DNA from: Physcomitrium patens
Taxonomy: Eukaryota; Streptophyta; Bryopsida; Funariales; Funariaceae
Reading direction: 5' to 3'
Assembly: GCF_000002425.4 (NCBI RefSeq)
Contig: NC_037258.1
Coordinates: 18,904,704-18,968,703, forward strand
DNA: 64,000 bases
The notes beneath the pieces were generated by a model. It was not told the DNA's origin. It ran no database searches and worked only from the letters and a program-made list of their open reading frames with translations. Both the position numbers and the translations under genes were made by a program. Shown piece after piece: positions 56,746-64,000 of this stretch. Position 1 is the first letter of the stretch. Every line of letters starts with the position of its first letter.

Positions 56746-57049
56746 ACTTCACTATCACAAACCAAAAAAAGTCTTAACCTCTGTACCAATATTTTTCATT
56801 GTTTTATTATACTTATATGGTTAAGAGTCACAAAACTAGAGTATCATGCATTTTTTAACTTGGAGCCTATACATATTTTATTGATTAAGAATTTTCTAGA
56901 TTTTACAAAATTTATAGAATCAAAAAATCTAAAGCCATACATGTAGAAGTAATAGATGATTGACCTTTATGCTCTAGAGATGTCACTCATGAAATGATTT
57001 CATTAGAAATAAGCTTTAACAACCATTGCAGCTAAGTAGTACTAAACAT

Positions 57050-58279
57050 TGTCATACTAAAATTGCTTATAGTATGTAAAAATTAGTTAGAACAAATAAT
57101 ATGTTCATAAGTCTTGGTATATGTTATAATGGTTAATAAATTAATTTAAAGAGAGTTGATTTAAGAAATTTTTTTTAATTTTAATTTTTTTTTTATTATA
57201 GCATTTCAAAAAATTATAGGACCTAAATATTTAATATGAAGCCTTGAGAGGAGATTAGAGCCTAAAGAAGAAAATCTTAACTAGTAGGAGGCTTATTGGG
57301 AGGAATGAAAACAAGGCAAGGTTAGATGAAGGCAAGGAATGGGGATCTTCATTCCTATTGATTGAAGGCCATGCCTAATGGGCTTTAAGGAGGTTGTCCG
57401 AGGCCTTATTAGGGATTAGGATATTTCTTTTGAAGTCAATTGAGCTTTGGAGAATAGGATCATGAAGTTTAGGTTTTTGGATATGGATTGGTTTAAATTT
57501 TATATGATTTGGAATTTTTATGAAGGAATTATTGGCGCTCAAAGTTAAGGTGTCAATTTTGTACTTACTATCACTCTTTGAGGCATAATATATGTTTACA
57601 AAGAGCAATGAAGGATTGACAACTATGGTTGGAGAGACCACTTCTTGATGAATTTGGAATTTGGATGAAGAAGTTATAAAGAGTTAAAGTCATCACATCC
57701 AAATCGAAGGTAGTAAGTAAATGATTTTGTTCATAGTAATGGTTGGAATCATATCTTGAATTTTTGGACGAATTTTTGACTCAAATATTTTGAAGAAGGT
57801 AGATTATTATATTAAGAAGTTATATATATATAAATTTTATAGCATTTCAATGCTTAGTTTATGAAATATGAAGAAATTTATACGTGGGTGTATAAAAACT
57901 AGGATTTGAAGCTATTGTTAGAGTTTTGGTGATATCTTAAGATTCACGACGAATTTGTAGTTGAAATTTGTTGTGATAATTTTTAGAAGTACATTAGTAC
58001 TTCATGTAAAATTTGAATAAGTTTGGATGGTCAGATCAAAAAGTATGACATATCAAAGTTTGGAAAATTTTTGACATAAGAATATACAATATTTTAGAGG
58101 ATTTTATCACATTTTGGATGTTATTGGTTACTTGAGGCTTATATATTTAGTGTAATTGCTCCAAAAAGAGAAATTTTATATATAAATTTAAAGCTTTCTT
58201 TATTTTGAAGCTTGATTGAGCAATTAGTGATAGCCAGTAGCTCAAAGCTTTCTTGATGCAACTTCTCTCTATCTTCATA
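57050..58279 (+). repeat. Solo LTR (1230 bp), diverged copy of 35585-36835
   Basis: It starts TGTCATACTAAAATTGC and ends CTCTATCTTCATA. The flanks are ACAT (57046-57049) and ACGT (58280-58283), a 4-bp ACGT duplication with one CG-to-CA change. Internal blocks match the 35.6-kb copy, for example 'GTATGTAAAAATTAGT', 'GCTTATTG', 'CATGCC(T/C)AATGGGCTTT'. No coding content. Confidence 0.78.
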
Positions 58280-58283
58280 ACGT

Positions 58284-58515
58284 TATTAGATCACCAACAA
58301 GTCCAATCATTTTAGGACTCTTATGCCTTAAAAAATACAATCCATGGATAGATTGGATATCCCAAAAGTTAGAATTTCTTCTTATAGATCATAGAACCTC
58401 CAGATCTATGAAAAAGCTTCTAATACTTGACAAGCCAAAACTTAAACAATGTTAATTTATTGGAGTTAGAGCATTTGAGAGACTGGCCAAATAGGATAAT
58501 ATGTTTGTTGTCTAT
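58284..58515 (+). pseudogene. Protease / linker fragment of the divergent Ty3 element
   Basis: After the solo LTR the host frame resumes as TSPIILGLLCLKKYNPWIDWIS and GVRAFERLAK, the segment that follows the protease in the chromodomain copies. It is cut at 58516 by the LTR of a minus-strand element. Confidence 0.7.
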
Positions 58516-58975
58516 TGTTATTTTTGTTGTGTTCAAGCTTGAATATATCAAAGCAATTAAACTAATAGAGGTGGGTTCGAACATGGAAAAAGACTAGTTA
58601 TATGAATTCGGTCTATTAGTGTCACAATTGATTGTACTCTAGCTATCTAAAATCAATTATCAAACTACAAAATACCAAGGCTTACTACTTCCGTCTTAAT
58701 TCAACACCTAATCCATTCTATGACTATCAATTCAACAATACTTCCATATTCTTATCTGTTCATCTCCCACTTATTCTCTTTGTGGTTTATATATATTTAA
58801 TTATTGATCTTTAGCTTACCTATTATATTCAGTTTCTCAATTCATCACACAGAATTCAATATCTTTACTTAACACAACACAATTCGATAATCTCAATTCT
58901 CAAGGGCACAGATTTTTTCCAAAACGGTCACTCCAAAGTCATATTTCACAATATTCTAATGACAATTTCAATAAT
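58516..58975 (-). repeat. 3' LTR of the minus-strand Ty3 element (at least this span)
   Basis: It begins TGTTATTTTTGTTGTG and matches 63541-64000 at roughly 95% by eye. The true inner end is further right but cannot be fixed because the partner LTR leaves the window. Confidence 0.8.
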
Positions 58976-59647
58976 ACTTCTCTCAATCACAATTCTTCAT
59001 AAGCAAATAATAAAAGTGAAGAAAATAAAGAAGTAGCACCAAGCTTATCCCAGCTTATGACTCTCACAGTCTGGCTCCAACCTCCCTTTTCTCAACCTCT
59101 TTATCCTACCAAAAGATGGACCATCGGCCAATAGATTTCAAACGTTATGATCCTTTGAATTCTTAACCATTTGTTCTACTAACAACCTACTGTTATCAAC
59201 TAAACTACCTAACCATAAGTCTAGTTTTTAAGGTTATCAATAACCAACCAGTAACTTATTACAAAATTTATTTACATATTTTACATAGTTCCACTCCTAA
59301 TTGTGCAGTGCCCTCGTAAATACACAATTGTTACCTATCTAAAAACTACTTAACAAAACTCTATAAAGATATTATTTCTTCAAGCCCACCCAATTAATCA
59401 TTTGCTACATTATCGAATGTGCGTTCCACCAAATCTAGTTCTAATTACAAATCTTCTTCCTCCTCCTCTAGTATGTCCATCAATTCCTTCCTTACCTGGT
59501 TTGAGAGATCTTCATTATACTCTCCCAATTCACAAACTTGAGCTTCCAGTTTCAAGATCTAGACATTTCGAAGTTCCAATTATTGCTGCTACTGACTCAT
59601 CTATGTTGAAACATCTTCAATCGACAATTGTGACCGACTCCTCACTG

Positions 59648-59980
59648 TTAACTCTTAACTGGAACTACTACTCTTGAAAACACAAGAAATAGAAGAAAAT
59701 AGCACTCCAGCCAACCCAAAATAATACCACAAAATGACTTTAACCGGTGCCCTACTCCTATACTTTTACTACTTAGTGATAATGACAACATGTTATCCAT
59801 ACTGTCCATGAAAGGTAATAGGAAGTAATCTTTCTGGGTGGTCGTATTTAATTTGTAGAAATCTTGACAGATGCAAATTTTTTCATTCTTTTTTGGTACC
59901 ATAACAATTGATGAAACCCATTCACTAAAAGGAACTGGATAGATAAATCCAACCTCCAAGAGTTTATCCAACTCTTATTC
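59648..59980 (-). pseudogene. RT N-terminal fragment of the minus-strand Ty3 element
   Basis: It reads LLEVGFIYPVPFSEWVSSIVMVPKKNEKICICQDFYKLN and DYFLLPFMDSMDNML (59770-59970), the start of a Ty3 RT, then diverges. No YxDD box follows. It lies close to the 3' LTR, which indicates a large deletion of pol. Confidence 0.75.
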
Positions 59981-60415
59981 TATCATAAGTCAATGTTGTC
60001 TTTGGCGTACTGGTATAGAATTCTCCTCTAATATAATTCGATGCTCACAAACTTCAGCTCAAATTCTTTTTAAATCTGCATACGACTATGCAAAAGTAGT
60101 TTTATGCAATAAAAAGTAATCCATCCAAATTTCTTTCTCCTTTGCTTTTATACTATAGTAAATATGAATGATTTGGAAAACCTCTCTTGTATATAAATTA
60201 ATTGGTTGACATCGTGGAATTTCAAGAGCCTCTGGAATAATGTTCTACTCAATTTCAAAATCTTTCATAAAATCTGACACATTAGAACTTTCCAACTCCA
60301 GTTCCATAGTACTAACGTGATTAATATCCTGTCTATTCATTCAATATGCAATCATATGATCAAAATTTTCAATAACATCTAGAGGAATTAAGTACTCTCT
60401 CAGTCCCCTGCGTTG

Positions 60416-60960
60416 TTATTTCATTCTAGTGTGCTCAACAACTTGACTTGTACTTACATAAATTGGGTCAGGTGCACCAATTTCTTCTTCTGTAGACTCA
60501 TCTTTACAATCCAACATGAATTCTGAACTGGCAACTTGAGTTTCTCCATGATATTGAATAAGGTATATTCGAAGCACAATTTTATCATTACCTTTTTCCA
60601 TTATCAATGTACCACAGCCCTAGTCATTTCGAGCTTTAGCTTGATACAACCATGGTTGCTCCAATAAAATAGGATATGACAATATAGAGCTTTGCAATCA
60701 AAAAACAATATAATCGATTTTATAGGCAATCCTCACAATTACTGTATCAATACTTCATAAAATATCCATAGGTTTAACTCGATTAGAGTCAGCCATTTTC
60801 AAAACTACTATAGTAGGCAATAAGTGATCCAAACTCAACTCCTCTATTATAGCAGCATTTATAAAATTTACACTAGATCCTCCATCTACTTGCACTCCCG
60901 ATAATAATACTCCATCAATTGAGACATCAATCATTGGTACACTCGGATCAAGATACAAAC
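60416..60960 (-). pseudogene. Protease region of the minus-strand Ty3 element
   Basis: It reads PMIDVSIDGVLLSGVQVDGGSSVNFINAAII (written here in two parts: VSIDGVLLSGV and QVDGGSSVNFIN). The aspartic protease site is VDGGSS in place of VDTGSS. A downstream piece (60416-60607) has GNDKIVLRIYLIQYHGE. Confidence 0.7.
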
Positions 60961-61259
60961 TTACTTCTCAAATTTCTTTATTTTGAGATTTGCGACAAAT
61001 TAATGAGGAATTTAAGGTAGTTTGGCACTCAAGTGCTACTGCTAATAGTTGCTTCATAGAAATCGTGGGTTGTATGGTACCCAAATCTTTTAGAATATCA
61101 TATGATTTTGTATTAGTAGCAATTTCCAATGCCCATTTCTTCTTTCCAGTCCTAGATACCGACGTAGATAAATTAAGTTTTCTCTAAATTGGAAATTGAT
61201 AACGCTACTGGAACTGAATTTGACGAAGCATGTAAAATTGGTTCTTTCAATAGATAAGA

Positions 61260-62628
61260 TTATTCTTCCAATTGCGCTGATATTGGTTCTTTGTAATTCA
61301 TGCCTCTGAGAGGATCTTTCAATAGAAAGGACGTTTTCCAAAACTGTATAGAGAACAAAATAGCTTGACACGGAACCAAAGCCTCCGTAATTGGTACCTC
61401 ATTGGGGTGCACAATCAATTCAGGTCTTATACTGAGTAAGGGGCCCATGTGAGGACCTGGATTGGATGGCCCCATAATTGGGTCCAATTGGCCCTTCGCT
61501 TCAAGATCACCCAAATGTTGAATTGGTCCTTTCTCCTTTTGTTGACTTCTTGTAAGGACAGCTTCGACTACTTCTACCTAGTGAACTAGTGAATCTTGAG
61601 GACCTTGATTTATCTCCTCTATTTTTCCTTAGCTTTGGATCTGCTGATCTCAATTATTAAAATTGAACGGAGCATTACATTACTGATAAGTATGTCCTGA
61701 CTGCTTGCAATTCACACACACACACTAGTGCATAATCGTCACTGACTCTGGGATTGAGACATTCACTGGCATAATGACCAATTTGTCTACAACAAAAACA
61801 ATGAAGTAGTCTTCTTGCACTTCCATCCGACATATTAGATGTCTCCACTGGTATATACCTATTAGGCTTGTTCCATGTAGGGTTAAAAAATGATCTTGGT
61901 TGTCCCATTGGTATGGAAGGTATTTAGTTCGATGACGCCGGTGGAGCATATTGTTGATATCTCTACTACTCCTTCTCATAATTCTAGGGGTTTGATGTAG
62001 ACCTTTGATTAAAATTGGAACTTTGAAAGTTATTGAATGCTCAATTTTATCGATTAGATCAATTTCTATTCCATCCATACATATTTCTCATTTGAACTTG
62101 ATTGACTTCTCACACAGTCGATGGGATCATGGTCTGATTATTGAATTATTGTTGCCTTTGTAAATACCAGTAATTTTGGGTAGGGTGTTTTCCTCGACAA
62201 AATGTACATTGAACATCCGTTTATTTGAGTGATGGACATTCCATATCAAAATGACCTTGTCCCTTACAATTATTATACCATGCATTAGGTCTCGTATTAG
62301 AAGGCTTATGTCGTTTCTCCTTATCTTTAGCCAAATTCACGGCCAATTCTTCCATCTTCTTTCTTAGATTTAATAACAAGGCTTCATCTGGATCTTTAAC
62401 AGTCGCATTTGTGAATAACTCCGATTGTTGATAGGTTGGCGATATAAAATAAGCTGTCATTATTATTGGCACTATTGCTTGGAATGTTGTAGCATTAATT
62501 GGTTGTTGCAACATAACATTCTTCACATTGGAGGCAGCCATTCGTGGATAATTATCCATTAACACATTTTTCGGTTGTATTTGTTGGCTTCCTGAACTTA
62601 GAAACATTGTGGCCCCCACTGTTAACAA
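61260..62628 (-). pseudogene. gag C-terminal and zinc-knuckle region of the minus-strand Ty3 element
   Basis: Two zinc knuckles are visible: NNCKGQGHFDMEC near 62235-62275 (first Cys lost) and CFCCRQIGHYASEC near 61760-61805 (complete). Between and after them are Gln/Pro-rich linkers. A stretch at about 61325-61720 matches part of the LTR of the 8.2-kb element at 22575-22950 and its partner. Confidence 0.65.
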
Positions 62629-62649
62629 TTTGTCATAATGACATTCTTT

Positions 62650-63015
62650 CTACAACTTTGCTCGTGCCAACGATGCCTCTACCGTAGCTGGTCGAGCCTC
62701 TTTTATAAACATTTTTAATTCTCGTGGATGCAAACCATTGATTAATATCGACAATATAAATACATCTGCCATTTGATTATTTGACCATTTACAAAGTATA
62801 TCCGCGACCTGGCCATAGCAAGACTCTATTAATTCCCTCGCAAACATCCTGCTATTCATAAAACTTTCTTGAAGCCGATCTTCAAATTCAATTGGTCTAA
62901 AATGGGTTAGGAAGGCATTCCTCAAGGCCTCCCAGTTGAAAAATCTACCCACTGGTTGTCGAATATACCATTCAAAAGCTGTATCTTTTAAATTGTTGGC
63001 AATCATCTCAACCAA
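62650..63015 (-). pseudogene. gag capsid region of the minus-strand Ty3 element
   Basis: A stop-free run of 121 codons reads AFEWYIRQPVGRFFNWEALR and NAFLTHFRP, the usual Ty3 capsid (Retrotrans_gag) signature, then WSNNQMADVFILSILINGLHP. The upstream start is not intact. Confidence 0.8.
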
Positions 63016-63540
63016 ATGTCTTCAGTTCTATAATTATTAGCCACGCAGGCTGTCAAGAATTGAGAGATGTGGTGATCAAGATCAGAGCTCGACCAACCAC
63101 TAAAAGTAGGTAATGGTGCCACACTTGTAGTGCGGTCTCATACTGCTCTCATTTGTAGTGCAATTGGTACTTCTGGCACTCTCGCAGCCATTGGTGTTAT
63201 AAGTGGTCTCCTTACTATTTGAATTTGAATTTTTCTTCCTTTGATTTTACTTAGACCTACAATTCTTTTTTGCCATTCTCGTAGGAGATTTCTTATGCAT
63301 AATCGCTCCTATCTTTCTTTTGCTTGTCGATTAATTCTTTGATAATCCTCTTTCATCATTATCACTCATAATCTTTCATTCTTCTTTACAAAATCAATAC
63401 TGCCTTGAATTATAACTCATGTATTTGTAACCCTACAATTGATTCTCCTCATGTTTTCATTCAAAAAATAATTCCATCTTTCATACGATCAATTTTTAAC
63501 ATTTCATATTGTTATCATTTCTTCGGCAGCGCCACGAAAA

Positions 63541-64000
63541 TGTTGTTCTTGTTGTGTTCAAGCTTCAATATACCAAAGCAATTGAACTAATAGAGGTGGA
63601 TTCGAACATGGGAAAAGACTGGTTATATGAATTCGGTCTATTAGTGTCACAATTGACTGTATTCTAGCTATCTAAAATCAATTATCAAACTACACAACAT
63701 CAAGGCTTACTACTTCCATCTTAATTCAACACTTAATCCATTCTATGACTATCAATTCAACAATACTTCCATATTCTTATCCATTCATCTCCCACTTATT
63801 CTCTTTGTGGTTAATATATATTCAATTATTGATCTTCAGCTTATCTATTTTATTCAGTTTCTCAATTCATCACACAGAATTCAATATCTTTACTTAACAC
63901 AACACAATTCGATAATCTCAATTCTCAAAGTCACAGATTTTTTCCAAAATGGTCACTCCAAAGTCATATTTCACAATATTCTAATGACAGTTTCAACAAT
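63541..64000 (-). repeat. 5' LTR of the minus-strand Ty3 element, cut by the window end
   Basis: It begins TGTTGTTCTTGTTGTG and matches the LTR at 58516 to the end of the window. Confidence 0.85.

Larger units (their letters stand above)
54991..58515 (+). mobile_element. Divergent Ty3 element, 3' part not in view
   Basis: A 5' LTR (about 54991-55415) is followed by a leader like that of the chromodomain copies (the GTAGATTATCCC...AGATTACA block), gag from 55669, protease to about 57049, a solo LTR (57050-58279), and more protease / linker (58284-58515). A minus-strand element interrupts at 58516. Protein text is clearly related to the 19-kb copy (for example PKISLPKKFDGTHPKFHGFIN) but the LTR is different, so it is another family. 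Stops are frequent. Confidence 0.75.
58516..64000 (-). mobile_element. Minus-strand Ty3/gypsy element with truncated pol, runs off the right edge
   Basis: LTR copies start at 58516 and 63541 and match over at least 455 bases, where the window ends. On the minus strand a primer-binding-like sequence TGGCGCTGCCGAAG (63521-63534) follows the 5' LTR, then gag, zinc knuckles, protease, and only the first part of RT before the 3' LTR. RNase H and integrase are absent, so it is an internally deleted, non-autonomous copy. The protein style (EVGFIYPV, VVPKK) is of the non-chromodomain Ty3 type. The 3' LTR's inner end lies somewhere between about 58975 and 59450. Confidence 0.82.

Overview
This is nuclear DNA of a land plant. 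Two spliced single-copy genes sit in small, GC- and CpG-richer islands, surrounded by AT-rich, decayed LTR retrotransposons. One gene encodes a chloroplast ribosomal protein L3 with a transit peptide, which fixes the window as plant nuclear DNA. The introns are short (about 75-450 bp). One Ty3 element has fungal-like features and the chromodomain Ty3 elements resemble the Tcn1 type that I recall from fungi and non-seed plants. Together these suggest a bryophyte, most likely a moss, but the species call is an inference from memory and is only moderately secure.

Layout. 1-4.2 kb: remains of a plant leucine-rich-repeat (resistance-type) gene and an inverted LTR scrap. 4.24-10.17 kb: a complete but dead Ty1/copia element on the minus strand, with 272-bp LTRs and a 5-bp target duplication AAATG. 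10.9-14.5 kb: a six-exon CWF19-like gene of the CwfJ spliceosome family, 805 codons. 14.5-17.0 kb: AT-rich spacer with TA microsatellites. 17.03-39.22 kb: a three-level nest. The outer chromodomain Ty3 element (LTRs A and D) holds a second chromodomain element (19.14-33.73 kb, LTRs B and C, duplication CATAG) in its protease. That one holds a different 8.2-kb Ty3 element (21.73-29.90 kb, minus strand, 1354-bp LTRs) in its reverse transcriptase. A 1.25-kb solo LTR (35.59-36.84 kb) also sits in the outer pol. 40.57-41.94 kb: the two-exon plastid L3 gene, preceded by three 65-bp tandem repeats. 43.5-64 kb: a heavily decayed Ty3 copy (43.5-47.15), a complete Ty3 copy (47.35-53.72, duplication ACTAA), a divergent Ty3 copy whose LTR carries a heat-shock-element-like array (55.0-58.5) and which holds another solo LTR, and a minus-strand Ty3 element that runs off the right edge.

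How the parts relate. The two cellular genes look intact and independent: one acts in late pre-mRNA splicing, the other in the plastid ribosome. Almost everything else is retroelement sequence decaying largely by C-to-T change. Points most worth following: (1) a conserved ~140-codon accessory reading frame between the chromodomain and the 3' LTR in three chromodomain copies; (2) three TGTCG...CGACA insertions that all used the target ACGT with a 4-bp duplication; (3) an LTR that shares sequence with the gag region of another element; (4) heat-shock-element-like arrays and a start-site hairpin in the LTRs; (5) in-frame gag stops at the same codons in independent copies. All alignments and counts were made by eye.
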